Part shown: positions 25,306 through 34,900 of the stretch, piece after piece | How the letters are laid out: each line of letters begins with the position of its first letter | Position numbering within the stretch: the first letter of the stretch is position 1 | DNA from: Acidobacteriota bacterium | GTDB taxonomy: Bacteria; Acidobacteriota; Terriglobia; Terriglobales; Acidobacteriaceae | NCBI GenBank assembly: GCA_021793595.1 | Contig: JAJYSL010000023.1 | Location: forward strand, 1 to 35,366 | Length of the DNA: 35,366 nt | Direction: 5' to 3' | Translations under genes and position numbers: made by a program | Notes under the pieces: model-generated | What the model was told of the DNA's origin: nothing | Databases searched by the model: none | The model's input: only the letters and a program-made list of their open reading frames with translations

Positions 25306-27273
25306 TCAGCATTTCACCGGCTTCTTGGGATCAATGACACGCAGCGCGATCACGGTTTCGTCGTCGAAATGTTCCACGTTCCCCTGAAATTCAGAAACTT
25401 CTTTCAGAATGTTCGCGACCATCGTGGAGGCGGAGCAGTGGCGATGTTTTTCCAGCACCTCTGTCAGCCGTTCCATGTCGAACATTTCGCCGCGATCGTT
25501 TTCCGCGTCGATCATTCCGTCGGAATAAAACACCAGCATGTCGCCGGGCTGCGTCGACAGCGTGAACTCGTCGTATTCGACATCGGGAAACATACCTAGA
25601 GGAATGCCAGTGGCCTGGATCGGCTCCACGCCCTTGGCGCGGATGTAAATCGGCTGGCAACCGCCGGCATTGGCCACCTGCAGCGTCCTGTCGTTATCAT
25701 TCCAAATCGCGAACAGCATGGTGACGTATTGCGCTTCTAGCTTTCTTTCCTGCAACTGGTCGTTCAGCGCCTCCAGCATTTTGGCCGCCGTGGGCTTCTG
25801 CGCCGCAAGCGACCGCATCACTCCACTGACTAGCGCTGCATACAACGCGCCCGCCGCACCCTTGCCGCTCACATCTCCCAGCACGATAGCAGTCCGTCCG
25901 TCACCGTAGTCCAGAAAATCGTACAGGTCGCCGCCAATGGTGCGCGCCGGCACAAAACGCGCCGCCACCTCCGCATGCACGGGCTCCGGCACAGTTTGCG
26001 GCATCAGGCGAAATTGCACCTTGCGCGCCATTGTCAAATCGTCTTCCAGTCGCTGCTCCTCCTGCGCCAGCCGCTGATAGAGACCGGCATTCTCCATCGC
26101 AATCGCCAACTGCGCCGCCAACGTGCTGACGGCGTGCACATTGTCTTCGTTGAAGAAATGCGCTTTTGTATGTTCCAAGTCCAGTACGCCTAGCACCTTG
26201 CCCTTATAGATCAGCGGCACCGCCATCTCCGACCGCGTCTCCGGATGCACCATAATGTATCGCGGATCCGTGCGCACATCGGCCACCGTGATCGCCTGCC
26301 GCGTACTGACTGCGGCGCCGATCAGTCCGCGCTGCAGCGGCACCGGCTCAGAAAAAGAATTGTCGGTCTTCCCGAATCGAATCGAAAAGCGGTGGATCAG
26401 CATATTGCTTTTCTCATCCAGCATCCAGATTGCGAACATCTGGTAGGGGATGACGCGCTGCAACAATTTCCCAACCCGTTCCAACAACTGTTCCGGATCC
26501 AGAATCGACGTCAGCTCGCGGCTGATTTCATGCAACAACTCCAGTGATTGCGCCTGCCTTGAGATGCGGGTGTAGAGCCGCGCATTCTCCACCGCGATGG
26601 CGACGCGCGATGCCGTCAGTTGCAACAGGTGCAGATGTTCCGGACGAAAATAATTCGGCTGCTCCGATTGGATATCAATCACGCCGATCACGCGGTTCTT
26701 GCTCACCAGCGGCACCGCAAGCTCGGAACGTACCTGGGAATTCGCGTCGATGTAGTTCGAAAGCACGCTGACGTCGTTGATCAGCATGGGCTCTCTGCGC
26801 TCCGCCACTTGTCCTACGACGCCTTCTCCCATGCGAATGCGCATCCGCTCCACATCCGCGGAGTGGCCAATCTGGAAGCGCATGCGCAACTCGTTGGTGC
26901 GGTCATTCAACAGCAAGATGGCGAATATGCGGTAATCGATGACGGCGCGCACCAGGTCTGCCACGCGATGCAGCAGCGTTTGCAAATCCAGCGTGGTATT
27001 CAGTGCATCGGCCAGCCGGGTCAGAAAGTCCCCTTGCACGGCATCGATTCTCGGCTCATTGCGAAGGGTCACAGTAGAACTGGGGCGATAATCTCCTTCA
27101 TATGCGTGATGTTCAGCCGCGTGCTGAACAACGCTGGCACCCTTGGGCTCCGGTTCGTTTGACTGGGAGCATGCGTCGGGAGGGGTCGCCGATCGCCGCG
27201 GCGATTCGGACGGAGTTTCTCGCACCTCTGGCACGGCATTCTCGGGTGCGGATTTGCGTTTGTTGGGACTCAT
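25306..27273 (-). CDS. GAF-GAF-SpoIIE (PP2C-type) serine phosphatase
   Basis: A 655-residue soluble signalling protein. Residues 1-75 are a charged, low-complexity leader. GAF domain 1 spans about 95-240 (ALNTTLDLQTLLHRVADLV; GVIDIQSEQPNYFRPEHLHL). GAF domain 2 spans about 265-405 (RELTSILDPEQLLERVGKLL; GVLDLEHTKAHFFNEDNVHA). A short coiled-coil-like linker (RLAQEEQRLEDDLTMARKVQ) leads into a SpoIIE/RsbU phosphatase domain. Metal-binding motifs of that domain are GGDLYDFLDYGDGRTAIVLG and DVSGKGAAGALYAALVSGVM. The C-terminus has MLVFYSDGMIDAENDRGEMF. Such enzymes dephosphorylate anti-sigma antagonists in partner-switching cascades, with GAF domains sensing a small ligand. No anti-sigma or STAS partner is adjacent. 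It lies 78 bp downstream of deoC on the same strand. Confidence 0.94.
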   Translation of the reverse strand: MSPNKRKSAPENAVPEVRETPSESPRRSATPPDACSQSNEPEPKGASVVQHAAEHHAYEGDYRPSSTVTLRNEPRIDAVQGDFLTRLADALNTTLDLQTLLHRVADLVRAVIDYRIFAILLLNDRTNELRMRFQIGHSADVERMRIRMGEGVVGQVAERREPMLINDVSVLSNYIDANSQVRSELAVPLVSKNRVIGVIDIQSEQPNYFRPEHLHLLQLTASRVAIAVENARLYTRISRQAQSLELLHEISRELTSILDPEQLLERVGKLLQRVIPYQMFAIWMLDEKSNMLIHRFSIRFGKTDNSFSEPVPLQRGLIGAAVSTRQAITVADVRTDPRYIMVHPETRSEMAVPLIYKGKVLGVLDLEHTKAHFFNEDNVHAVSTLAAQLAIAMENAGLYQRLAQEEQRLEDDLTMARKVQFRLMPQTVPEPVHAEVAARFVPARTIGGDLYDFLDYGDGRTAIVLGDVSGKGAAGALYAALVSGVMRSLAAQKPTAAKMLEALNDQLQERKLEAQYVTMLFAIWNDNDRTLQVANAGGCQPIYIRAKGVEPIQATGIPLGMFPDVEYDEFTLSTQPGDMLVFYSDGMIDAENDRGEMFDMERLTEVLEKHRHCSASTMVANILKEVSEFQGNVEHFDDETVIALRVIDPKKPVKC

Positions 27274-27351
27274 GGCTCGCTCTTCAGAATAGCCTAGGAA
27301 CGCGCAACGAGTTCCACAAGTTTCCCCAGGGAGTCGTCGTCGCGGTTGCCT

Positions 27352-28155
27352 CTATTTCGAGGATGTCGCGCCCTGTCCCGCCAGATAATTCTCTACCGCG
27401 CGCTGTTGCTCCATGTAGCTTTCCAGAATCGTAACCCCGGAAGAAGTCCCAATGCGGCTGGCTCCGGCTTCCAGCATGTCGCGAACTGCATCCAGCGTGC
27501 GAATACCGCCGGACGCTTTCACGCCGCATCGACCTCCGGCCACTCCTCGCAGAAGACTTACGTCTTCCATGGTCGCGCCGCCGGTAGAAAATCCCGTGCT
27601 GGTTTTCAGAAAGTCCACACCTGCGGCGACGCAGATTTCAGAGGCGCGCAGTTTTTCTTCCAGCGTCAGCAGGCATGTTTCCAAAATCGCCTTCAGTGTG
27701 CCCCCCGCATCGTGCGCCAATTCCACCATGGTGCGAACGTCACTTTGCACGGTGGCATTGTCGCCGCTCTTCAGCGCGCCAATGTGGATCACCATGTCCA
27801 GCTCTCGCGCTCCCAGTCGCAATGCCGATTCGCCTTCTTCGCGTTTGTTGTGGGTCAGCGAAGCTCCCAGGGGAAATCCAACCACCGTGCCAACGGCCAC
27901 GCCGGAACCGGACAATGCGCTGTGCGCCAGGGCAATCCAGCAGGGGTTGACGCTCACGCAGGCAAAGCGATAATGCAGCGCTTCCTCACACAGCCGCAAC
28001 ACCTCGGCGGAGGTTGCATCCGGTTTTAAAAGTGTGTGATCCAGGGTTGCCGCCAGGCTTTGCCAGTCGTGGAGCGCATTGGCGGCAAAGCCCGCGACGT
28101 CGAAGTTTGAAATTTCAAATTCGTCTGCCAGTTCGGGGGAAGAAGAAGCACTCAT
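27352..28155 (-). CDS. deoC: Deoxyribose-phosphate aldolase
   Basis: DeoC cleaves 2-deoxyribose-5-phosphate to glyceraldehyde-3-phosphate and acetaldehyde in nucleoside salvage. Family blocks are present in order: LDHTLLKPDAT (residues 38-48), VCxN-like VSVNPCW, GTVVGFPLGAS, ELDMVIHIGALKSGD, the proton-relay strand LKAILETCLL, and the Schiff-base lysine Lys184 in DFLKTSTGFS. GVKASGGIRTLD follows with the second conserved Lys. The 267-residue length includes an N-terminal extension of about 30 residues compared with E. coli-like enzymes. It is 46 bp downstream of hpt on the same strand, consistent with a nucleoside/purine salvage operon. Confidence 0.96.
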   Translation of the reverse strand: MSASSSPELADEFEISNFDVAGFAANALHDWQSLAATLDHTLLKPDATSAEVLRLCEEALHYRFACVSVNPCWIALAHSALSGSGVAVGTVVGFPLGASLTHNKREEGESALRLGARELDMVIHIGALKSGDNATVQSDVRTMVELAHDAGGTLKAILETCLLTLEEKLRASEICVAAGVDFLKTSTGFSTGGATMEDVSLLRGVAGGRCGVKASGGIRTLDAVRDMLEAGASRIGTSSGVTILESYMEQQRAVENYLAGQGATSSK

Positions 28156-28201
28156 AGTTCAATGTTCCTATCTACTGCTTATTAGATGCAGAACCACTCT
28201 A

Positions 28202-28756
28202 CTACTCCCACACGTCGGTGGGAGCATCTGTTGCCATCACGCAAATGTCCGGCAGATTTCGGTACCGCTCGGCGAAGTCCATGCCGTAGCCGACCACAAA
28301 ACGGTTGGGGATCGAGAAGCCGACATAGTCCGCTTGAATATGGCACAGGCGCCTTTCAGGCTTGTCCAGAAACGCCGCGATGTTCAGTGTAGCGGGGTCC
28401 TGCGCCAGCAACATATTTTTCAAATAAGAAAGTGTCCTCCCGGTATCCAGAATGTCCTCAACCAGGATGACGTTTCTGCCTTCGATCGGATGATCGACGT
28501 CTTTTATCAACCGGACGGCGCTGGAATGCGTTGCCATGCCATAGCTCGAAACAGCCAGAAAATCGAATGTGCAGTCCACAGTGATGGCCCGCGCCAGGTC
28601 GGCTACAAACATCGCTGCGCCTTTCAGCACCCCGACCAGCATAATCCTCTGGCCGGCGAAATCATGGCTGATTTCTTCCCCTAATTCGTTGACCCTGTGC
28701 TGAATCTGCTGCCGGGTCAGAAGACACTCGAGGGCCTGGTTGGTGGCGTTTGTCAT
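28202..28756 (-). CDS. hpt: Hypoxanthine phosphoribosyltransferase
   Basis: Hpt adds a phosphoribosyl group from PRPP to hypoxanthine (and often guanine) to give IMP or GMP. The 184-residue length is typical. The PRPP-binding signature VILVEDILDTGRTL lies at residues 96-109, the loop LVGVLKGAAMFVADLAR at about 40-56 and the flexible-loop serine-tyrosine pair at SSYGMATHSS. The base-binding end has ADYVGFSIPNRFVVGYGMDF and then ERYRNLPDI, as in bacterial Hpt. It leads a possible hpt-deoC-phosphatase transcript; lgt is transcribed divergently across 126 bp. Together with guaA elsewhere in the window it serves purine supply. Confidence 0.96.
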   Translation of the reverse strand: MTNATNQALECLLTRQQIQHRVNELGEEISHDFAGQRIMLVGVLKGAAMFVADLARAITVDCTFDFLAVSSYGMATHSSAVRLIKDVDHPIEGRNVILVEDILDTGRTLSYLKNMLLAQDPATLNIAAFLDKPERRLCHIQADYVGFSIPNRFVVGYGMDFAERYRNLPDICVMATDAPTDVWE

Positions 28757-28882
28757 GAAAGGTTCGATCTATCGCTGATTGTAGGACGGATTGTTGAACA
28801 TTGTGTGAGCCAAGGTCGCCTTCGCCAGAGATGCGATCAGCTCGCTTCCCATATACTGAACATCTAGGGAATCCTGTCTGGC

Positions 28883-29680
28883 ATGTATCCATTTATTCAC
28901 ATTGGCCGTTTTCAAATTGGCACCTTCGGCATCCTGCTTTGGCTTGCCGCCGTTTCCGGCTGCTGGGTGCTTTACAAGAATTTTCAGCGTAAAGGCGTCG
29001 AAGCGGATGCCATTAACGTCACTGCGCTGGCCACTGTCGCCGGAATTATTGGCGCAAAGTTGTGGCACGTTTTTGAATCGCCTCATTTGCTGATGCAGAT
29101 TCCAATGCAGCTCCTGCTGGATCGCGCAGGCTTCGCCTGGTTCGGCGGCCTCGTCGCCGCCATCCTCGTCCTGATGTGGCAAGGGCGCGCCGCCAAGGTA
29201 GGCGCATTGGGCATGCTGGACCTGGCAGCGCCTGCCGCCGCAGTCGGTTATGGCGTCGGCCGCATCGGATGTCTCACCTCCGGAGATGGTGACTACGGTA
29301 TTCCCACCTCGTTGCCCTGGGGCGTCAGCTTTCCACATGGGCTGGTTCCCACCGTGCAGCGAGTCCAGCCAACGCCGATCTATGAGTTCATCGCCGCCCT
29401 GCTGATCGCGTGGTACCTGTGGCAGCGAGGAAAAGTCGACCGCCCCGTCGGCATGATCACCGGCGAGTATCTGGTCTGGTCGGGCCTGGCACGCTTTCTG
29501 GTGGAATTTGTCCGCATCAATCCAAAGATATATTTCGGCATGAGTAACGCGCAGGTTGCCAGCATCGGCTCCATGATTGCCGGCGTGGTCTTGATCGTCT
29601 GGGCGCGGAGGCACCCGCACAGGATTGTCCAAGCGCAAAAGCGCAAACCAAAGCCAGCGGCCCATACGGTCACCAGTTGA
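28883..29680 (+). CDS. lgt: Prolipoprotein diacylglyceryl transferase
   Basis: Lgt transfers diacylglycerol from phosphatidylglycerol to the lipobox cysteine of prelipoproteins, the first step of lipoprotein maturation. The 265-residue protein has about seven hydrophobic segments. The Lgt signature region is GRIGCLTSGDGDYGIPT (residues 126-142), with Cys130 where E. coli-type enzymes carry Asn (GRIGNF). The later block QPTPIYEF corresponds to HPTQLYE of E. coli-type Lgt. The position of E. coli His103 (FHGG) appears as WFGG. These features fit a known divergent Lgt subgroup rather than a broken gene, but activity is inferred. The ATG at 28883 follows CTAGGGA with a 12-nt gap. It ends 4 bp before the convergent SprT-like gene. 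Confidence 0.9.
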   Translation: MYPFIHIGRFQIGTFGILLWLAAVSGCWVLYKNFQRKGVEADAINVTALATVAGIIGAKLWHVFESPHLLMQIPMQLLLDRAGFAWFGGLVAAILVLMWQGRAAKVGALGMLDLAAPAAAVGYGVGRIGCLTSGDGDYGIPTSLPWGVSFPHGLVPTVQRVQPTPIYEFIAALLIAWYLWQRGKVDRPVGMITGEYLVWSGLARFLVEFVRINPKIYFGMSNAQVASIGSMIAGVVLIVWARRHPHRIVQAQKRKPKPAAHTVTS

Positions 29681-29684
29681 GCGT

Positions 29685-30536
29685 TTAGAGCCTCTTCAGA
29701 AATTCCTTCACCTGTTCCAGCTGAGGGAACATCTTTTCTTCCTGTTGAAATTCGCGGGAGTGGACACACCTGCGTCCGCCCCGCATCTTCACCGGATGCT
29801 TTAAATGCAGCATCTCGTGAAACACCAGATACTCGACCGCATAGCGAGGCGTCCCTGGCCGGTCAAACACGCGACTGACCACGATGGTATTGTGTGCCGC
29901 GTCATAATGCCCCAGTTGTCGACGCGCGGTATGGGCGCTCCAGGTCAACACCGGACGACCCAACAGCCCATTAAAAAATTGTTGATTCAGATGATCGAAG
30001 ACTTCGTCCAGATCATAATAATCACCCTGCGCCGTAGAAATATTTTTTCTTCCACGGCTGCGCCGCACGATTTCGGCCCGGCGAATCACCGCCTCGCTTC
30101 CCAAGTGTCGACGATAGCGATTCGCATGCACGGGTTCAATCGGTTTGCGATACAGCTTCGCCAGCAGGATGTGCGCAATCGCGCGGGTCACGCTCTCTGG
30201 CGCTCCTTCCAGCATGTCGGAGAGTCGTACAAACGCCGTGCCCTCGCGTAGCCGAATGGTCGTATTTACGCCGGTAAAAGGATAGAAGCTGATGTGAAAC
30301 AACGGCATCGGCGCTCGCGGTCGTAGCCGTCTGTACTCTTCGCAGAAAATGTCTTGCAGGCGCAGTCCCGACGTTGGAGTTTGCGAGTCAGGTTCCAGCA
30401 TGGGGAGAAGCGCTGGGGGCGATGCGGTCAAAGCGAGATTCCCTTCTGCAGGCGATTCCACTTTTGATTGTAGAGAATTTTCATGCGGGATGTCAGCGCC
30501 TCCCATCCGGCGCCAGACAGTCTCAAACCATTTCAT
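29685..30536 (-). CDS. SprT-like zinc metallopeptidase domain protein
   Basis: A 283-residue protein from the ATG at 30536 (MKWFETVWRRMGG); an alternative ATG at 30560 adds eight residues. The N-terminal third is low-complexity and Pro/Ser-rich. The C-terminal part resembles SprT-type peptidases: a helix of the form FDHLNQQFFNGLLGRPVLTW, then RRQLGHYDAAHNTIVVSRVF, and the zinc motif HEMLHLKHP (HExxH), with a further His in CVHSREFQQEE. Eukaryotic SPRTN with this fold cuts DNA-protein crosslinks; bacterial SprT-like proteins are mostly uncharacterised. It is the last gene behind the TPR gene and uvrA on the same strand, with a 48-bp gap to the former. A YgjP/M48-like peptidase of other function is equally possible. 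Confidence 0.8.
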   Translation of the reverse strand: MKWFETVWRRMGGADIPHENSLQSKVESPAEGNLALTASPPALLPMLEPDSQTPTSGLRLQDIFCEEYRRLRPRAPMPLFHISFYPFTGVNTTIRLREGTAFVRLSDMLEGAPESVTRAIAHILLAKLYRKPIEPVHANRYRRHLGSEAVIRRAEIVRRSRGRKNISTAQGDYYDLDEVFDHLNQQFFNGLLGRPVLTWSAHTARRQLGHYDAAHNTIVVSRVFDRPGTPRYAVEYLVFHEMLHLKHPVKMRGGRRCVHSREFQQEEKMFPQLEQVKEFLKRL

Positions 30537-30584
30537 CGCGCACCCAGGTGCCCCATTCAAGCCATCTGTTGGCTTGAGCGGGAT

Positions 30585-31922
30585 CTATTTCTGCAGCGCC
30601 TTCAGACGCTGCCGTGTTTGTTGCACTTCGTCCGGATATTGATCCTGAGCGGCGGCGAGAAATTTTTGATAATACTGAATCGCTCGTTTTGTCTGATGAA
30701 GATGATCCAGCGCGGTGGCGCGAAGAAAGAGTGTCGCTGCACTGTCGCTTAGCGTCTGCGAGCGATGATCGAGGGCCGTCAGCACCAGCGGATATTGCCC
30801 ATCTCTCCACGCGGCAAAGGCAAGCCCGCTCCACGCATCCTCCTGCGCCGGCTTGATCTGCAGCGACTTCTGAAACGTATCGACTGCCTGCGCCCATTGT
30901 TGCTGGTGCATCATGTTCTCTGCGGCGGCCGTCAACAAATCAGGATTGTTTCCGTCGTTCGCCAGCAATTGCTGGTAGAGCGGCGCCGCCTTGTCCGGAT
31001 GCCCGGCGCTGCTGTAGAGATCCGCCAGCATGCGCGTCACCGCAGGCTGATCGGGATTTTGTTGATGCAGCGATTCCAGTTGAGACTCCGCCGCCGAAGT
31101 ATTTCCTTGCCCCGCCAACGCGGTCACCGACAGTGCCAGCAAAGTTGGATCGTTCGGCTCTTGCTTCAATGCCGGTTGCAATGCGGTCTCCGCATCCACA
31201 AACCTACCCTCGTGGATAAAGGCCCGCGCCAGCCCTTCGGTCGCAGCGACGGACGCGGGATCCTTCGCGAGGATCTTTTGGTATTCCTTGCCGGCACCCT
31301 CATAATTGCCGACATCTTCCGCCAGTTGCGCAGCGAATAGTGTGTCGTCGGGTTGCTCCGGTGTCAGTTGCAATGCCACTAGCAGGGCATCGCTGGCGGC
31401 GGAAGCATCATGCATCTCAGCGTCGACGCGCGCTAGCGTCCGGGCAGCGCTCGCGACCATCTGGTGCGCATCGCCGCTGGCCGGTTGCAGCTTGATCGCG
31501 GTCTCCAACTCATGACGCGCCTCCGCCCATCGCTGCTCCGAAGCCAGCAGGTGTCCCAGCGCGGCGTGTGACTCAAATTGCTTGGGATCGATCTGCTCCG
31601 CCTTGCGATAGTTGGCCTCCGCAGTCGCATTCTGATGCTGCGCCTGTTCAATGTAGCCGCGATCGTAAGCGATGCGCGCATTTTCGAGTGACCCTGCCGG
31701 CTCGACCGCCTCCGCCTTATTCAGCAGCACGACGGCATGATCGTATTGCTGGTGCGCGATGGCGGTTTCTGCCTCGCCAAGATACGTCGCGGCTGACGTC
31801 GGAGCATTCACCCCAGGTTCAGACGTTCCCGGAGGAAGCGGCGTCGTCTGCGCTTGCATCCACGCTCCTGCAGCCAGAAGTCCTGCCGCCACCACATATT
31901 TAAAAATTACGGATTGCTTCAT
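30585..31922 (-). CDS. Secreted TPR-repeat protein overlapping uvrA
   Basis: A 445-residue protein from the ATG at 31920-31922, which overlaps the uvrA stop in an ATGA arrangement. The open frame continues upstream inside uvrA, but those residues are an Arg/Gly-rich shadow. The N-terminus [20 protein letters not shown] then MQAQ is a signal peptide. The remainder holds about ten TPR units, for example AYDRGYIEQAQHQNATAEAN, ALGHLLASEQRWAEARHELE, LTPEQPDDTLFAAQLAEDVG and ADLYSSAGHPDKAAPLYQQL. It is probably periplasmic and an interaction scaffold. Overlap with uvrA implies co-translation, which is odd for a periplasmic protein and a cytoplasmic repair enzyme. It precedes the SprT-like gene. Confidence 0.88.
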   Translation of the reverse strand: MKQSVIFKYVVAAGLLAAGAWMQAQTTPLPPGTSEPGVNAPTSAATYLGEAETAIAHQQYDHAVVLLNKAEAVEPAGSLENARIAYDRGYIEQAQHQNATAEANYRKAEQIDPKQFESHAALGHLLASEQRWAEARHELETAIKLQPASGDAHQMVASAARTLARVDAEMHDASAASDALLVALQLTPEQPDDTLFAAQLAEDVGNYEGAGKEYQKILAKDPASVAATEGLARAFIHEGRFVDAETALQPALKQEPNDPTLLALSVTALAGQGNTSAAESQLESLHQQNPDQPAVTRMLADLYSSAGHPDKAAPLYQQLLANDGNNPDLLTAAAENMMHQQQWAQAVDTFQKSLQIKPAQEDAWSGLAFAAWRDGQYPLVLTALDHRSQTLSDSAATLFLRATALDHLHQTKRAIQYYQKFLAAAQDQYPDEVQQTRQRLKALQK

Positions 31923-34900
31923 CTTTTTCCTGCCGCTGCCAAATCGGCGGCCTGGTTTGCGGGCTTCAACACTCGTGCCAGCCATTGACCGGTATGCGAC
32001 GCGGGAACCGCAGCGATCTGTTCTGGAGTGCCCTCCGCCACGATCTCGCCGCCGCGACGTCCGCCCTCCGGCCCCAGATCGACGATCCAATCCGCCGCCT
32101 TCAGTACATCCAGATTATGCTCTATCACCAGCAGCGATCCCCCACCGTCAATCAACTGCCGCAGCGCCGAAAGCAGTTTGCTGACATCGTCAAAATGCAA
32201 TCCCGTGGTCGGTTCATCCAGAATATAGAGCAACCGATTCTTCGCCCGTTTCCCGCCTGCCGGCCTCGCGTTCGCCAGATGCGATGCCAGTTTCACCCGT
32301 TGCGCTTCGCCGCCGGAAAGCGTCGTCGCGGACTGTCCCAGTCGCACGTACCCCAGGCCGACATCATCCAACACACGCAATCGATCTTGAATTTTGAGGT
32401 GCCCGGCAAAAAATTGCAGTGCCTCTTTCACCGTCATGTTCAGCACGTCGTGAATGTTTTTTCCCTTGTAGCGAATCTCCAGCACGCCCGCTTTGAATCG
32501 CGTGCCGTTGCATTCCTCGCACGGCAGCTCCACATCGGCCAGAAACTGCATCTCCACTGTAACTGTGCCGTCGCCCTGGCAAACTTCGCATCGGCCCCCG
32601 GGAACATTGAAGGAGAAAAATCCAGCCGTATATCCTCGCCGCCTGGCATCTGGCAACGACGCAAATAGATCGCGAATCCCATCGAACGCCTTCATATACG
32701 TCACCGGATTCGATCGCGGTGTGCGCCCGATAGGAGACTGATCCACCAACACAACTCCATCCAGATATTCCGATCCTTGCAGCGTGTCGTACAAATGTGT
32801 CGGGTCGGGTCGCCCCGGCGACTCGCCTTCACCCAAGCGGTGCGCCAGCGCCTGATACAAAACATCATGCACCAGCGTGGATTTTCCAGATCCGGAAACG
32901 CCAGTGATACACGTCAACATACCCAGCGGAATGTCGCAGGTGACCGAACGCAAATTATGCGCCCGCGCTCCTGTGAGTCGCAGCCGTTCATTTCCAGGAA
33001 TTCTTCGTCGAGAGGGAACTGGAATCGCAAGCTGTCCACGCAGATATTTCCCCGTCAAAGAATTTGGCGACTGCATCAACTCCGGCAGCGTTCCGGAGGC
33101 CAGCAGTTTCCCGCCCAGTTCTCCCGCGCCCGGACCAAGATCCAGCAGATAATCGGCTGCGCGAATAATATCCGCGTCATGCTCGACCACCAGAATCGTA
33201 TTCCCCAGGTCGCGCAAGCCCTCCAGAATTCGAATCAGCCGACCCGTGTCCCGCGGATGTAATCCAATTGACGGCTCATCCAGCACATACATTGCCCCCA
33301 CCAGCTGCGATCCCAGTGAAGTTGCCAGCTGCACCCGCTGCGCCTCGCCGCCTGACAGCGTGGATGACAACCGATCGAGGGACAAATAATCCAGTCCGAC
33401 ATCGTTCAAAAATCCCAGCCGCTGGCGAACTTCTTCCAGAATTCTTCCTGCCAACTCCATTTGCGCCGGGCTCAGTTGCAGCTGCGCAAAGAATGCCTGC
33501 GCGTCTCCCACGGTCATCGATGTCACGTCGCAAATGTCGCGCCCGTCAATTTTCACCGCTCGCGCCTCGGCGCGCAACCGCTTGCCATTGCACTCCGGAC
33601 ACAACGCGTACCCGCGATACTTGCTCAGGAACACGCGCACATACAGCTTGTATTTCTTGTGCTCCAGATGAGCAAAAAATCCACGAATGCCGGGGAACGA
33701 TTTGTCGCCGTTCAGGACAAACTCCTGATGCTCCTGCGAAAGATCCTTCCACGGCACATCCAATGGAAGATTCCTTTCTTTCCCAGCGCGTCGCAATTCG
33801 CCGAACATGGGTCGATATTTCGGCCGCACCCACGGATCGACCGCCCCCTCATTCAGCGTGCGAGTTTTGTCCGGAAGAATTCGATCCAGGTCGAAGTCGA
33901 TGGTGTTGCCGAATCCTTCACACCGCGCGCACGCGCCATAAGGATTGTTGAATGAAAACAGCGGCGGCTCCGGCTCACGATATACCCGATTGCACTGGCT
34001 GCACGCGTAGGCGCCGGAAAAGCGCAGCCGCTGCCGGTCTTCAGGCGGGATCTCCGGCTCACCTTCAGTGGCTCGCGGAACCACTTCGAACACAACCTCT
34101 CCGCTTTCGCGATAGCCTGTCTCCGCCGCATCCACAACCCGGGCCCGCGCTTCAGCCGAAACGACAATCCGGTCGATCAGCACGAAGATCGGCTGCGAAA
34201 AATCCAGCTCCAACAACGATTCCGGTGTGGAGAATTCAACGACCTTTCCGTGTTGATACAGCCGGTTAAAGCCGCGCTGTCGCAGCTCACCCAACCGCTT
34301 CCGCCGCGGATCCATCGAAGCTTCCGCAACCTCCGGCGCATCCGGCACATACTCGGTCGCATAGCGATTGATCTTCGCCGCCGTCCGTGTCGCGGCCGCC
34401 AATGCCACTCGCGCCGCTTCGGCCTTCGTCACCGGCTTGCCATCTTTTTTTGTTGGCGCAGCCGCCGCTATTTTTGCAGCCTTTGCGGCCTTCTTCGCAG
34501 CTTTCTTTTTCGCGGTGAACTTTTTTCTCTCGTCGGCTGCGTCCGGCAATACCACCGGAAACAGCGCCAAAATCCGCGTTGTCTCCGGAAGGTTCAGCAC
34601 CGCTTCCGCAATCTCATCCACGCTGTCGCGCTTCACAATGTTGCCGCAGGTCAGGCAAATCATGGTTCCGCAACGCGCGTACAACAGCCGCAGATAATCG
34701 TAAATTTCCGTCGCCGTGGCCACCGTGGAGCGAGGATTTCGTGTCGAATTTTTCTGCTTGATCGCAATCGCCGGAGCCAGCCCATCAATCTGATCGACGT
34801 CCGGTTTCTCCATCCGCTCCAGAAACTGCCGCGCGTAGGCCGACAGCGACTCCACATACCGCCGCTGACCCTCGGCATAAATCGTGTCGAACGCAAGCGA

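Noticed and set aside
31923..32090. Upstream extension of the TPR frame inside uvrA
   Set aside because: It is Arg/Gly-rich shadow coding of the uvrA C-terminus; the ATG at 31922 gives a proper signal peptide.
34380..34530. Frameshift or assembly error as cause of the Lys/Ala stretch in UvrA
   Set aside because: The frame is continuous on both sides and the length is compatible with an in-frame insertion; no stop or family match appears in the other frames.
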